Source: Proteus hauseri ATCC 700826 (GTDB lineage: Bacteria > Pseudomonadota > Gammaproteobacteria > Enterobacterales > Enterobacteriaceae). From it: 64,000 nucleotides of DNA. The stretch covers positions 1-64,000 of the forward strand of contig NZ_LXEV01000003.1 of the NCBI RefSeq assembly GCF_001654965.1, written 5' to 3'. The first letter of the stretch is position 1, and each line of letters starts with the position of its first letter. Shown piece by piece: positions 48,158 through 59,341 of the stretch. Both the position numbers and the translations under genes were made by a program. The notes under the pieces were generated by a model. The model was not told the origin of the DNA. It searched no databases and worked only from the letters and a program-made list of their open reading frames with translations.

Positions 48158-48637
48158 ATGGCAAAAAGTAACTATATTACCCGTGATGGCTGGCATGCTT
48201 TAGACAAAGAGCTAAAATATCTTTGGAAAGTAGAGCGCCCGATAGTCACACAATCCGTTTCAGAAGCAGCGGCACAAGGTGACCGTTCAGAAAATGCTGA
48301 ATATATTTATGGAAAAAAGCGACTACGTGAAATAGATAGACGGGTTCGTTTTTTATCTAAACGTCTTGATGAGCTGAAAATTGTTGACCCAGATCCTCGC
48401 CAAGAAGGCAAAGTCTATTTTGGTGCCTGGGTAACCCTTGAAGATGATGACGAGAACGTCAAAACCTTTAGACTAGTAGGGCCTGACGAGTTTGATCCGT
48501 CAAAACAGTGGATTTCAATTGATTCTCCCGTTGCCAGAGCACTTATTGGTAAAAAGGTTGATGACGAAATTAGTGTTCAAACACCGGGTGGTGAGGTTAA
48601 CTACCACATATTATCTATCAAATATCATTCGGAATAA
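48158..48637 (+). CDS. greB: Transcription elongation factor GreB
   Basis: Rescues backtracked RNA polymerase by stimulating cleavage of the nascent RNA 3' end. The 159 residues show the N-terminal coiled-coil with the two acidic tip residues in DRSENAEYIYGKKRLREIDRR and the FKBP-like C-terminal domain (FGAWVTLEDDDENVKTFRLVG, ISIDSPVARALIGKKVDDE). The sequence RFLSKRLDELKIVDPDP identifies GreB rather than GreA. It is between tex and ompR, the enteric order. Confidence 0.95.
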   Translation: MAKSNYITRDGWHALDKELKYLWKVERPIVTQSVSEAAAQGDRSENAEYIYGKKRLREIDRRVRFLSKRLDELKIVDPDPRQEGKVYFGAWVTLEDDDENVKTFRLVGPDEFDPSKQWISIDSPVARALIGKKVDDEISVQTPGGEVNYHILSIKYHSE

Positions 48638-48786
48638 GATAAATAAAAAGTTGTTTTGTCTTTAAATTAATGGCAAGACAAGTTTTCTCTGTAAATCATT
48701 AACGTTTATTCTTTGTTTTTGGTTTAATATTCTTATCAATGATAGAATTCGCTAATAAGAGCATTTGCACTTCGGGGGCTTAAAAA

Positions 48787-49509
48787 ATGCAAGAAAGTTA
48801 CAAAGTTTTAATCGTGGATGACGATTTGCGTTTACGTTCACTATTAGAGCGCTATTTAACAGAGCAAGGTTTTCAAATCCGTACTGCTGCAAACGCCGAT
48901 CAAATGGATCGTCTATTAACTCGCGAATCTATCCACCTTATCGTACTTGATTTAATGCTTCCAGGTGAAGATGGATTATCTATTTGCCGCCGGTTGCGCA
49001 GCCAAAATAACCCAATCCCTATTATTATGGTTACTGCTAAAGGGGAAGAGGTTGATAGAATTGTTGGGCTAGAAATCGGGGCTGATGATTATATATCCAA
49101 ACCGTTTAACCCAAGAGAATTACTTGCTCGTATTCGTGCGGTGCTTCGTCGCCAAGCTAACGAATTACCCGGCGCACCATCTCAAGATAACGCCATTATT
49201 TCTTTCGGTAAATTTAAGCTGAATTTAGGTACACGTGAAATGTTCCACGAAGAAGAGCATATGCCTCTGACCAGTGGTGAGTTTGCAGTACTTAAAGTGT
49301 TGGTATCTCACCCTCGTGAGCCACTGTCACGAGACAAACTCATGAGCCTAGCTCGTGGTCGTGAATACAGCGCAATGGAACGCTCTATCGACGTTCAAAT
49401 TTCGCGTTTACGCCGCATGATTGAAGAAGATCCAACTCATCCACGTTATATTCAAACGGTTTGGGGGCTAGGCTACGTATTTGTGCCAGATGGAACCAGC
49501 GTGCAATGA
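48787..49509 (+). CDS. ompR: Osmoregulatory response regulator OmpR
   Basis: Two-component response regulator controlling porin and many surface genes. The 240 residues carry the receiver with Asp55 ([10 protein letters not shown]) and conserved Asp11-13 pocket, and a winged-helix DNA-binding domain ([36 protein letters not shown]). It is almost identical to E. coli OmpR. Its stop overlaps envZ by 4 bp, as in E. coli. Confidence 0.98.
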   Translation: MQESYKVLIVDDDLRLRSLLERYLTEQGFQIRTAANADQMDRLLTRESIHLIVLDLMLPGEDGLSICRRLRSQNNPIPIIMVTAKGEEVDRIVGLEIGADDYISKPFNPRELLARIRAVLRRQANELPGAPSQDNAIISFGKFKLNLGTREMFHEEEHMPLTSGEFAVLKVLVSHPREPLSRDKLMSLARGREYSAMERSIDVQISRLRRMIEEDPTHPRYIQTVWGLGYVFVPDGTSVQ

Positions 49510-50846
49510 GAAGGCTGAGGCTTTCACCACACAATAAGCTAACGCGTTCTCTGTTTCTGGTTATCTCACTACTTTTTTTTAGTTTGATAGCCAGTTACCT
49601 TGTTGTACAGCATCTTATTGTGGGTCCAAGCCTACAGCAATTTAATAAAGTATTAGCTTATGAGATACGAACTTTCATCCCCGAGGAGCTCATTTTAGTT
49701 GATGGCACTCCGCTTAAAATTTCCCCAGCTCTGCGTAATAAAATCTACAATGAATTAGGTATTTCCTTTTTTGATAAAAAAACAGCATTAAAAGAAGGGC
49801 TTCATTGGGCGAAAGAAGATGATGAGCTTAGCCAACAGATGTCTGAATACCTTAATGGTGAAACCGTAATTTGGATTGAGAGCACACTGGAATATCCTGT
49901 TTTATGGATTAACACCTATATTTCACCTTCTTTATGGATCCGGGTTCCACTCACTGAATTAGGGCAAAATTTCTTACTGCCAGTTTATCGCCAAGCAATT
50001 ATTTTTATTATTATTGTTATTGCCTTTTTCTGGTTATATAACCGTTTTCAAAATCGCCCATTAAACGAAGTGGAATATGCAGCTCGTCGTATTGGTAAAG
50101 GCGTTATTCCTCCCCCTATCCCAGAATCAGGTTCATCAGAGATGCGTTCGATCATTCGAGCATTTAATCAAATGTCATCAGGTATTCGCTCTTTAGATAA
50201 TGATCGAACCTTAGTTATGGCCGGTGTCAGTCACGATTTGCGAACACCTTTAACACGAATTCGTCTGGCAACTGAAATGATGAGCTCAGAAGATAGCTAT
50301 CTTGCTGATTCTATTAATAAAGATATTGAAGACTGTGACGCCATTATTGGACGATTTTTAGACTATATACGCACAGGAAAAGAGATGTCATTAGAACTGT
50401 GCGACATGAACTGTTTATTACAAGAAGTTCTCTGTGCTGAATCTAACTCTGGCAAAATTAGCGAAGAACATCTTTATCCTTATCCTATTAATATTACGGC
50501 GAATCCCATCGCGGTGAAACGCGCACTCGCCAATATGATTGTGAATGCGACTCGTTACGGCAATGGTTGGATAAGTGTTTCTAGCGGTAAAAATGAAGAG
50601 TTTGCATGGTTTCAAGTAGAAGACGATGGCCCCGGTATTCCATTAGAAGATAGACAGCGGTTATTTCAACCTTTTGTTCAAGGTGAACAAGCAAGAAGTA
50701 CGACGGGAGCAGGTTTAGGGCTTTCGATTATTCGCCGTATTATGGATGCTCATGGTGGTTATGTTGAACTTGATGATAGCGTCAAGGGCGGGTTATTAAT
50801 CAGAGCAAACTTCCCATTAAAAGAACGTGAAGATGACGATGATTAA
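49506..50846 (+). CDS. envZ: Osmosensor histidine kinase EnvZ
   Basis: Inner-membrane sensor kinase/phosphatase for OmpR. The start is ATG 49506 in the ATGA overlap with ompR (MRRLRLSP), not an earlier in-frame codon, giving 446 residues. There are two membrane helices (about 15-36 and 160-180) around a periplasmic domain, a HAMP linker, the H-box His243 in [20 protein letters not shown], an N-box ([13 protein letters not shown]) and G boxes ([17 protein letters not shown]). The periplasmic part is much less like E. coli than the catalytic part, as is usual. Confidence 0.96.
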   Translation: MRRLRLSPHNKLTRSLFLVISLLFFSLIASYLVVQHLIVGPSLQQFNKVLAYEIRTFIPEELILVDGTPLKISPALRNKIYNELGISFFDKKTALKEGLHWAKEDDELSQQMSEYLNGETVIWIESTLEYPVLWINTYISPSLWIRVPLTELGQNFLLPVYRQAIIFIIIVIAFFWLYNRFQNRPLNEVEYAARRIGKGVIPPPIPESGSSEMRSIIRAFNQMSSGIRSLDNDRTLVMAGVSHDLRTPLTRIRLATEMMSSEDSYLADSINKDIEDCDAIIGRFLDYIRTGKEMSLELCDMNCLLQEVLCAESNSGKISEEHLYPYPINITANPIAVKRALANMIVNATRYGNGWISVSSGKNEEFAWFQVEDDGPGIPLEDRQRLFQPFVQGEQARSTTGAGLGLSIIRRIMDAHGGYVELDDSVKGGLLIRANFPLKEREDDDD

Positions 50847-50924
50847 ACATCATTACTAATCTCATTTTTCTCTATTTATTATTTTTTCCCGCAATTCCTC
50901 ACTATTTTTCATCATTTTTTCTCA

Positions 50925-50974
50925 TTGTCATAAAACTGTCACAATTAAGACATTTAATTGTCATCTAACTGACC
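50925..50974 (+). promoter_or_regulatory. Two Pho boxes of the pst promoter
   Basis: TTGTCATAAAACTGTCAC (50925-50942) and TTGTCATCTAACTGACC (50958-50974) both match the PhoB box (two CTGTCAT-type half-sites 11 bp apart). They lie 33 bp apart, the arrangement at the E. coli pstS promoter, with the second box ahead of the -10 region (CCTATTGT). This puts pstSCAB-phoU under PhoB. Confidence 0.9.
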
Positions 50975-51045
50975 TATTGTCTGTGCGTACCGAAACCGAA
51001 GTTGATAGATGTCGAAGTTATTCTACCTATCCCACAGGAGGGATT

Positions 51046-52086
51046 ATGAAACTGATGCGTACCACCCTGACTAGTGTCATTGCCGCTGCGTTTTCAATGA
51101 CCGCTCTTTCTGCACAGGCAACGACCTCGCTGACTGGTGCTGGCGCAACGTTCCCTGCCCCAGTTTATGCTAAATGGGCAGATTCCTATCAAAAAGAAAC
51201 AGGTAACAAAATTAACTATCAGGGCATTGGTTCCTCTGGTGGTGTAAAACAAATTCTTGCCAACACTGTTGATTTTGGTGCTTCAGATGCGCCATTAACA
51301 GATGAAAAATTAAAAGCTGATGGCTTGTTCCAATTTCCAACCGTTATTGGTGGCGTTGTACTTGCAGTTAACATCCCAGGCATTAAATCCGGTGAATTAA
51401 CCTTAGATGGTGAAACTGTTGGTAATATCTACTTGGGTAAAATCCAAAAATGGAATGACCCCGCTATCACTAAGCTCAATCCTAACGTTAAACTACCTGA
51501 CCAAAATATCGCCGTTATCCGTCGTGCTGATGGTTCAGGAACTTCATTCGTTTTCACTAGCTACTTAGCAAAAGTAAATAGCACATGGAAAGATGAAGTC
51601 GGCGCAGGTTCTACTGTGAAATGGCCAACAGGTTTAGGTGGAAAAGGTAACGATGGCATTGCGGCTTTTGTTCAGCGTGTACCGGGTTCTATCGGATATG
51701 TTGAATATGCGTACGCAAAACAAAATAGCCTTGCTTATACTAAATTGGTGACTGCTGATGGTGAAATTATCTCACCAACTGCGGATAGCTTTAGTGCAGC
51801 AGCAAGAAAAATTGATTGGAGTAAAAGCTTTGCACAAGACCTGACTAACCAGAAAGGTGAGAATGCATGGCCAATTACTTCAACCACCTTTATTTTAGTG
51901 CACCAAACTCAGAAAGATGCAGTAAAAGGAAAAGAAGTGCTGAACTTCTTCAACTGGGCTTACGATAAGGGTAATCAGGAAGCGAAAAACCTCGATTACG
52001 CAGTATTGCCAACAGAAGTTGTAGAACAAATTCGCGCAGCATGGAAAACCAGTATCAAAGACAGTAATGGTCAGCCAATTTACTAA
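51046..52086 (+). CDS. pstS: Periplasmic phosphate-binding protein PstS
   Basis: High-affinity phosphate-binding protein of the Pst importer. ATG at 51046 follows GGAGG and gives 346 residues, the E. coli length; the longer frame to 50977 overlaps the promoter. The signal peptide ends [14 protein letters not shown]. Phosphate-contact motifs are visible: [35 protein letters not shown], and FGASDAPL. It is first in a PhoB-controlled operon. Confidence 0.98.
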   Translation: MKLMRTTLTSVIAAAFSMTALSAQATTSLTGAGATFPAPVYAKWADSYQKETGNKINYQGIGSSGGVKQILANTVDFGASDAPLTDEKLKADGLFQFPTVIGGVVLAVNIPGIKSGELTLDGETVGNIYLGKIQKWNDPAITKLNPNVKLPDQNIAVIRRADGSGTSFVFTSYLAKVNSTWKDEVGAGSTVKWPTGLGGKGNDGIAAFVQRVPGSIGYVEYAYAKQNSLAYTKLVTADGEIISPTADSFSAAARKIDWSKSFAQDLTNQKGENAWPITSTTFILVHQTQKDAVKGKEVLNFFNWAYDKGNQEAKNLDYAVLPTEVVEQIRAAWKTSIKDSNGQPIY

Positions 52087-52162
52087 TAACACGGCAACCA
52101 TTGAGAGATAAGTTAACGTTCACCCCCTGCTAAAACAGGGGGTACTAAATAAAAGAGGCTTT

Positions 52163-53122
52163 ATGGCCGAGCACACAACGGTAATAAAGGCCCCTAGTAA
52201 ACGAGGGGACGTTATTTTCAGCGCACTAGTCCGACTAGCTGCGTTGATTACGCTTTTGCTTTTAACAGGTATCATTGTTTCACTGATTTTTGCTTCATGG
52301 CCAAGTATTCAACAATTCGGCCTTTCCTTCTTATGGACAAAAGAGTGGGATCCACCGGCACAAGAATTTGGTGCTTTAGTTCCTATTTACGGCACCATTA
52401 TCACCTCAATAATTGCACTCGTTATTGCAGTTCCGGTGAGCTTTGGTATTGCACTCTTTTTAACAGAACTAGCACCTAATTGGTTAAAACGCCCGTTAGG
52501 GATAGCCATTGAGCTGTTAGCGGCTATTCCAAGTATTGTTTATGGTATGTGGGGACTTTTTGTCTTTGCACCACTATTTGCAACCTACTTTCAAGAACCC
52601 GTTGGTAATGTGTTATCTACAATTCCTATTGTTGGTGAATTGTTCTCTGGCCCAGCCTTCGGTATTGGTATTTTGGCTGCCGGTGTTATTTTGGCCATCA
52701 TGATCATTCCTTATATCGCCTCTGTTATGCGTGATGTGTTTGAACAAACACCGACCATGATGAAAGAATCCGCTTACGGTATTGGTTGCACAACATGGGA
52801 AGTTATCTGGAATATCGTTCTACCTTACACTCGTAATGGGGTAATAGGTGGCGTAATGCTAGGTTTAGGTCGAGCATTAGGGGAAACGATGGCAGTGACC
52901 TTTATCATCGGTAATACCTACCAATTAGATTCCGTATCTCTGTTTATGCCGGGTAACAGTATCACCTCTGCATTAGCAAACGAATTTGCAGAAGCAGAAA
53001 CCGGATTACATACTGCGGCGTTAATGGAATTGGGTCTTATCCTGTTTGTCATTACGTTTATTGTGTTAGCGATATCTAAATTTATGACACTACGTTTATC
53101 TAAAAATGAAGGAGCGCGTTGA
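52163..53122 (+). CDS. pstC: Phosphate ABC permease PstC
   Basis: Inner-membrane permease of the phosphate importer. The 319 residues have six membrane segments and the EAA-type coupling loop [22 protein letters not shown] typical start [24 protein letters not shown] precedes the first helix. The stop lies 1 nt before the pstA ATG. Confidence 0.96.
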   Translation: MAEHTTVIKAPSKRGDVIFSALVRLAALITLLLLTGIIVSLIFASWPSIQQFGLSFLWTKEWDPPAQEFGALVPIYGTIITSIIALVIAVPVSFGIALFLTELAPNWLKRPLGIAIELLAAIPSIVYGMWGLFVFAPLFATYFQEPVGNVLSTIPIVGELFSGPAFGIGILAAGVILAIMIIPYIASVMRDVFEQTPTMMKESAYGIGCTTWEVIWNIVLPYTRNGVIGGVMLGLGRALGETMAVTFIIGNTYQLDSVSLFMPGNSITSALANEFAEAETGLHTAALMELGLILFVITFIVLAISKFMTLRLSKNEGAR

Positions 53123-53123
53123 T

Positions 53124-54832
<1,709 letters not shown>

Positions 54833-54846
54833 TAACGAGGCAAAGA

Positions 54847-55581
54847 ATGGATAATTTAAATCACAATAAGCATATTTCTGGTCAATTTAATGCTGAGTTA
54901 GAGCATATCCGCACTGAATTAATGGTTATGGGCGGTTTAGTCGAAGAACAGCTAAAAAAAGCCATTATGGCGATGCATAACCAAGACCAAGCATTAGCGA
55001 ATGAAGTGATTCAAGATGACCACAAAGTCAATATGATGGAAGTGGCTATTGATGATGCTTGTGTTCGCATTATTGCAAAACGCCAGCCAACAGCCAGTGA
55101 TTTGCGCTTAATTATGTCGATTTCAAAAACTATCGCCGAATTAGAACGCATCGGTGATGTGGCTGAAAAAATTTGTCATACCGCACTTGAGAAGTTTTCA
55201 CATCAGCATCAACCACTGTTAGTGAGCTTAGAATCTTTAGGTCAACACGCGGTGCAAATGTTGCATGATGTTCTTGATGCTTTTGCGCGAATGGATTTAG
55301 AAGAGGCAGTGCGTATTTATCATGAAGATGCCAAAATCGACAATGAATACGAAGGTATTGTGCGTCAGCTAATGACATATATGATGGAAGATCCTCGCAC
55401 CATCCCTAGCGTACTTACAGCGCTGTTTTGCGCGCGTTCTATTGAGCGTATTGGCGACCGTTGCCAAAATATTTGTGAGTTTATTTTCTACTACGTTAAA
55501 GGCCATGATTTCCGCCATATTGGTGGTGACCAAGTTGAAAAAATGCTGACAAGAAATGATGACAATTCATCATCTCAATAA
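54847..55581 (+). CDS. phoU: Phosphate signalling regulator PhoU
   Basis: Peripheral cytosolic protein that ties Pst transport state to the PhoR kinase and restrains phosphate uptake. The 244 residues are two PhoU three-helix repeats with the metal-binding motifs (E/D-rich) near [16 protein letters not shown] and [13 protein letters not shown]. It is the last gene of the operon, 14 nt after pstB, and a strong terminator follows. Confidence 0.97.
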   Translation: MDNLNHNKHISGQFNAELEHIRTELMVMGGLVEEQLKKAIMAMHNQDQALANEVIQDDHKVNMMEVAIDDACVRIIAKRQPTASDLRLIMSISKTIAELERIGDVAEKICHTALEKFSHQHQPLLVSLESLGQHAVQMLHDVLDAFARMDLEEAVRIYHEDAKIDNEYEGIVRQLMTYMMEDPRTIPSVLTALFCARSIERIGDRCQNICEFIFYYVKGHDFRHIGGDQVEKMLTRNDDNSSSQ

Positions 55582-55614
55582 ATAAACCGATCAATCTCTT
55601 TACTCTCTTATTTT

Positions 55615-55643
55615 ACAGAGGCTTTTTAGCCTCTGTTTTTTTA
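55615..55643 (+). terminator. pst-phoU operon terminator
   Basis: A 9-bp perfect stem, ACAGAGGCT / AGCCTCTGT, with a TTTT loop is followed by seven T residues. It lies 33 nt beyond phoU. Confidence 0.9.
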
Positions 55644-55814
55644 TTTATTACCTTTCACTTTCCTAATTTTGAATCAAATTAACGCAACAACTTTCTAAGG
55701 CTTATTCCACAAAAGAATATTCATATCAGTTTTTATTATTTTATGAACTTAGAACAACTTGATAGCGTGATACTCAACATAACAATGATGATAATTCTTT
55801 TTCTGGGGTGAATA

Positions 55815-56654
55815 ATGAAATTACGTGTTCTGGCAACTGCATTAATTGCAGGCTCTGTATTATTTTCTGGTATCGCAAAAGCCGATAAATTAGATGACAT
55901 AAAAAAAGCAGGTGTAGTTCGTATTGCTATTTTTGATAGTAACCCGCCTTTTGGTTTTGTTGATCCGCAAACCAAAAAGCTAGCCGGTTATGATGCTGAT
56001 ATCGCGAATGAAATCGCAAAAGATTTAGGTGTTAAACTTGAGTTACGTCCTACTAATCCGGCAAACCGAATTCCTCTTCTTAGCTCAAAGAAAATTGATT
56101 TAATTGCAGCTAACTTCACGATTACTGAAGAACGAGCCAAACAAGTTGATTTCTCAGTACCTTATTTTGCAACGGGACAAAAATTTATTGCGCGTAAAGG
56201 CGTGTTAACTAACCCAGACCAAATTCACTCGCTGCGTATTGGTGCAGATAAAGGCACAGTGCAAGAAATTACGCTGCGTGAGCGTTATCCTGACACCAAA
56301 GTTATCTCATACGATGATACTCCTCTTGCCTTCGCTGCATTGCGTAATGGTAACGTCCAAGCAATTACCCAAGACGATGCTAAGCTGGTGGGATTATTAG
56401 CAAATCTGCCTGATGCAATAAAAGCAGACTTTGAAATTTCACCTTTTAGTATAACTCGTGAATACCAAGCCGTTGCAGCCGCAAAAGGTGAAGATCGCTT
56501 AATCAATGAAATTAATAACACGCTATTAAGATTAGAAAAAGAAGGTAAAGCAGACGAGATTTATAACCGTTGGTTTGGCCCTGAAACAAAATCAGCGCAG
56601 CCTCGTGGCGACTTTAAATTTGCACCATTATCTGAGCAAGCACCACAATCTTAA
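55815..56654 (+). CDS. Amino-acid ABC transporter periplasmic binding protein
   Basis: SBP_bac_3 family solute-binding protein, presumably for a polar amino acid. The 279 residues start with a signal peptide cut near IAKA|DKLD. Family landmarks: VRIAIFDSNPPFGFVD, KLAGYDADIANEIAKDLG, LIAANFTITEERAKQVDFSVPYF, and GADKGTVQEITL. The ligand cannot be given from sequence alone (glutamate, aspartate, cystine or lysine types are all possible). A GGGG ribosome site precedes. The two permease genes follow, but no ATPase gene does. Confidence 0.88.
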   Translation: MKLRVLATALIAGSVLFSGIAKADKLDDIKKAGVVRIAIFDSNPPFGFVDPQTKKLAGYDADIANEIAKDLGVKLELRPTNPANRIPLLSSKKIDLIAANFTITEERAKQVDFSVPYFATGQKFIARKGVLTNPDQIHSLRIGADKGTVQEITLRERYPDTKVISYDDTPLAFAALRNGNVQAITQDDAKLVGLLANLPDAIKADFEISPFSITREYQAVAAAKGEDRLINEINNTLLRLEKEGKADEIYNRWFGPETKSAQPRGDFKFAPLSEQAPQS

Positions 56655-56720
56655 TTATCTAAGAATTAATTAATAACTCAGCTAATTAATAAAAAAATTA
56701 TTCTTTTATTAAAACATCGG

Positions 56721-56736
56721 CCCCGCTTAAGCGGGG
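56721..56736 (+). other. Hairpin between binding protein and permease genes
   Basis: CCCCGCTTAAGCGGGG is a perfect 16-base palindrome in the 106-nt gap after the binding-protein gene. It is followed only by TTTGG, so it may be a partial terminator or mRNA stabiliser giving an excess of binding protein, as in the dppA-dppB gap. Confidence 0.6.
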
Positions 56737-56760
56737 TTTGGTGTCTGCATAGGTAATATT

Positions 56761-57498
56761 ATGTTTGAGCAATTTCTTACCCACTACCTTCTTGAGCCTC
56801 ATTATTTGAGTTGGCTATGGAATGGTTTTTTAATCACCTTGCTCATCTCTTTTTGGACGATAATCATCGCTACGTTATTGGGTTTTTTACTCACTGCGGC
56901 ACGCGACAGCACATTGGCTCCTTTACGCTGGTTAGCAGCAATTTATACATCTCTATTTCGCAATACCCCCTTGTTAGTACAACTCTTTTTTTGGTATTTT
57001 GCTTCCGGCGAAATTTTGCCACAAGCTGCGATGATATGGCTAAACACACCTCATGAAGTCTCATTACTCGGTCTCACACTCTCTTGGCCTTCTTTTGAAT
57101 TTTTAGCAGGCGTTATTGGGCTGACATTTTATTCTGCACCTTTTATTGCGGAAGAATTACGCGCGGGTATTCAAGGGGTAAAACAAGGGCAAAAATACGC
57201 ATCTCTGGCATTAGGTTTAACGCAATGGCAATCAATGCGTTATGTCATTTTGCCTCAAGCATTTCGCATCGCGCTTCCTCCTTTGTTAGGTCAGTATATG
57301 AATGTGATAAAGAACTCATCACTAACAATGGCAATTGGTGTCGCAGAACTCTCTTATGCGTCTCGACAAGTAGAAACAGAATCACTACGCACTTTTGAGG
57401 CTTTTGGTGTTGCAACAATACTTTATATTGCTGCTATTGCGCTAATGGAAGCGTGGGGACAATGGCACCAACAACGTAAATTAGCACAGGGGTATTGA
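56761..57498 (+). CDS. Amino-acid ABC transporter permease 1 (HisM/GltJ-like)
   Basis: Inner-membrane permease of the polar amino acid importer family. The 245 residues have about five to six membrane segments and the EAA loop LRAGIQGVKQGQKYASLALGLTQWQSMRYVILPQA, and the typical SLFRNTPLLVQLFFWYF motif. It is followed one base later by a second permease gene, and the two form the heterodimeric channel. Confidence 0.88.
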   Translation: MFEQFLTHYLLEPHYLSWLWNGFLITLLISFWTIIIATLLGFLLTAARDSTLAPLRWLAAIYTSLFRNTPLLVQLFFWYFASGEILPQAAMIWLNTPHEVSLLGLTLSWPSFEFLAGVIGLTFYSAPFIAEELRAGIQGVKQGQKYASLALGLTQWQSMRYVILPQAFRIALPPLLGQYMNVIKNSSLTMAIGVAELSYASRQVETESLRTFEAFGVATILYIAAIALMEAWGQWHQQRKLAQGY

Positions 57499-57499
57499 T

Positions 57500-58252
57500 A
57501 TGGACTTTACTGTTATTGCTGATAATTGGCAGTACCTCCTGTTTGGCGCTTATCCAGAGGGGCCTTTAGAAGGCGCTGCACTCACGATTTTTATTAGTCT
57601 AATCGCAGGCATTGCTTCTATTATTTTAGGCACATTGGGAGGCATTGCATTAGCGATGCTAAGAGGTGTATGGGTTAACCTATTTGCTGCATTTTTAGGT
57701 TTTTTCCGCGCCATTCCCGTCATTATGTTGATATTTTGGGTCTATTTTTTATTACCTGTTGTACTTGGAATGGATATTCCTGAAATTACTACCGTGATTT
57801 GTGCCTTGGCGCTTATTACTTCCTCTTATATCGCGCATGGTGTAAAAGCTGGCATTTTAGCAATAGGCAAAGGGCAATGGCAGGCTGGATTATCACTCGG
57901 GTTGAATCGTTGGCAAGTACTATGGCATATCGTGTTACCACAAGCATTACGCATGATGGTGCCTTCTTTTATTAATCAATGGATAGCATTAATTAAAGAC
58001 ACTTCTTTAGCTTATGTTGTGGGGGTAGGAGAACTTTCTTTCTTAGCCACACAAGTCAATAACCGCAGCATGGTCTATCCAATGGAAGTATTTTTATTTG
58101 TTGCTTTTATTTACTTTGTGCTCTGTGTTTCATTGGAAATTATCGCCAACAAAATAGCCAAATTATTTTCAACACAAAAAGAAAAACATCCTTTTTGGCA
58201 AATAATCTTTCCTGTTAAAAAACAGAAATTCATTGAGAAACGTTTAGGTTAA
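57500..58252 (+). CDS. Amino-acid ABC transporter permease 2 (HisQ/GltK-like)
   Basis: Second permease of the same importer. The 250 residues include the GFFRAIPVIMLIFWVYFLLP motif near the first helices and the EAA loop VKAGILAIGKGQWQAGLSLGLNRWQVLWHIVLPQ. The C-terminus is Lys-rich. Downstream of it come convergent unrelated genes; the ATPase partner expected immediately after is missing, so it must be encoded elsewhere or shared with another transporter. Confidence 0.87.
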   Translation: MDFTVIADNWQYLLFGAYPEGPLEGAALTIFISLIAGIASIILGTLGGIALAMLRGVWVNLFAAFLGFFRAIPVIMLIFWVYFLLPVVLGMDIPEITTVICALALITSSYIAHGVKAGILAIGKGQWQAGLSLGLNRWQVLWHIVLPQALRMMVPSFINQWIALIKDTSLAYVVGVGELSFLATQVNNRSMVYPMEVFLFVAFIYFVLCVSLEIIANKIAKLFSTQKEKHPFWQIIFPVKKQKFIEKRLG

Positions 58253-58292
58253 TCACTCAAAAGCACTCATTTTCTAAGTAAAAGTTATGCTG

Positions 58293-58694
58293 TTAACGGC
58301 ATAACTTTGGCGATATCACATAAGTATTTGATTTAGGCGAGGGGCCTTCTTTACAAATAAAATATCCCTGCGAGACAAGTTCATATCTCACATATAAATT
58401 AAAAAAAATGCCGAAGACAATACCAAAAAGAAATATCATTACAGTTGCTATAAAGAGTTTATTATTAATTTTTATTAACTTATCTTTTATTGCAGATATC
58501 AATAACAAAGAAAAAAGATAACAAACAAAAGGCAGCGTAAAAGGTATGCTTGCAGTGACAACAGAAAATTTTATTTTTTCTGCTAAAAAGAAATAGTCCG
58601 CATAATCCATGATTGACGCATAGATAACAAAAAGAATGAGAGGGAGAACAATTAATGAGATTAAATAAATTTTATCTTTAACTTCAGTATCCAT
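58293..58694 (-). CDS. Small membrane protein, DUF1240-like (copy 2)
   Basis: A 133-residue protein with three hydrophobic helices (about 9-29, 44-68, 80-101) and a C-terminal motif GYFIC...SNTYVISPKLC with two Cys (114, 132). It is a paralogue of the preceding gene (58697-59101): the helix layout and the YFIC-(x)n-SN-x-YV-x-S-(x)n-C tail agree. It resembles DUF1240, small membrane proteins noted in Yersinia and relatives; this family call is tentative. It begins 2 nt after its neighbour's stop, so is translationally coupled. Function unknown. Confidence 0.7.
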   Translation of the reverse strand: MDTEVKDKIYLISLIVLPLILFVIYASIMDYADYFFLAEKIKFSVVTASIPFTLPFVCYLFSLLLISAIKDKLIKINNKLFIATVMIFLFGIVFGIFFNLYVRYELVSQGYFICKEGPSPKSNTYVISPKLCR

Positions 58695-58696
58695 AA

Positions 58697-59101
58697 TTAA
58701 TTACACATCATAAGTGATTTAACATAGAGATTAGATTCTGTAAAATTGTTTGTTTCACAAATAAAATAGCCTTTAGAAAGAAGATCTTTTTCGACATAAT
58801 TGGAAAAGAAAAAGCTAAAGATATAGCCAAAAAGAAAGAGCATGAGAAAAAACATCATTAATCTTTTACTTTTTTCTATGGTTCTCTTTTTTGATGATGG
58901 AAAGACCAATAAATAAATAAGATAAAAAACAGCAGGTACAGTAAATAAGAAAATAGATGTTTTAAATGAAAACTGAAACTTTTCAACAAGAAGAAAATAA
59001 TTGATATAGCTCTCTATTGAGAGATATAACTCTATAGAGAAAATAACAAATAAAATACCTGATACTAGATATATTATTTCCATTAAACGCCTACCCGACA
59101 T
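58697..59101 (-). CDS. Small membrane protein, DUF1240-like (copy 1)
   Basis: A 134-residue paralogue of the next gene, with three hydrophobic helices and the same C-terminal pattern GYFIC-(x)n-SNLYVKSLMMC. ATG at 59101 is 7 nt after GGAG; ATG 59083 is an alternative. The pair probably arose by tandem duplication and then diverged strongly. Conserved Cys at the periplasmic or cytosolic end suggests a disulfide or metal contact, but nothing shows the role. Confidence 0.7.
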   Translation of the reverse strand: MSGRRLMEIIYLVSGILFVIFSIELYLSIESYINYFLLVEKFQFSFKTSIFLFTVPAVFYLIYLLVFPSSKKRTIEKSKRLMMFFLMLFLFGYIFSFFFSNYVEKDLLSKGYFICETNNFTESNLYVKSLMMCN

Positions 59102-59261
59102 TCCCTATCTCCTTTTCTATCCTTAAGGAATAAAATATACGGAAAAAACTTATAATCAATACTGTATAAAAATTTAATATTTTTAAGATAATACGACTAT
59201 TTGTTTCTACGTATTAATAACAAGACATTTCCCCAGCTTATCTAAATTTCATCCTTTACAG

Positions 59262-59277
59262 ACGCAATCGATTACTT
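59262..59277. promoter_or_regulatory. PurR operator upstream of adeP
   Basis: ACGCAATCGATTACTT fits the PurR consensus ANGCAANCGNTTNCNT at every specified base. It lies about 65 bp before the adeP start codon. Together with the box before xanP it points to coordinated purine control of both permeases. Confidence 0.75.
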
Positions 59278-59341
59278 TTTTAGGTGCAGTTCTAGTTTTA
59301 TTTGTGTAGGATAAAGCGAAAAACATTTTTTTTGGGATCTT

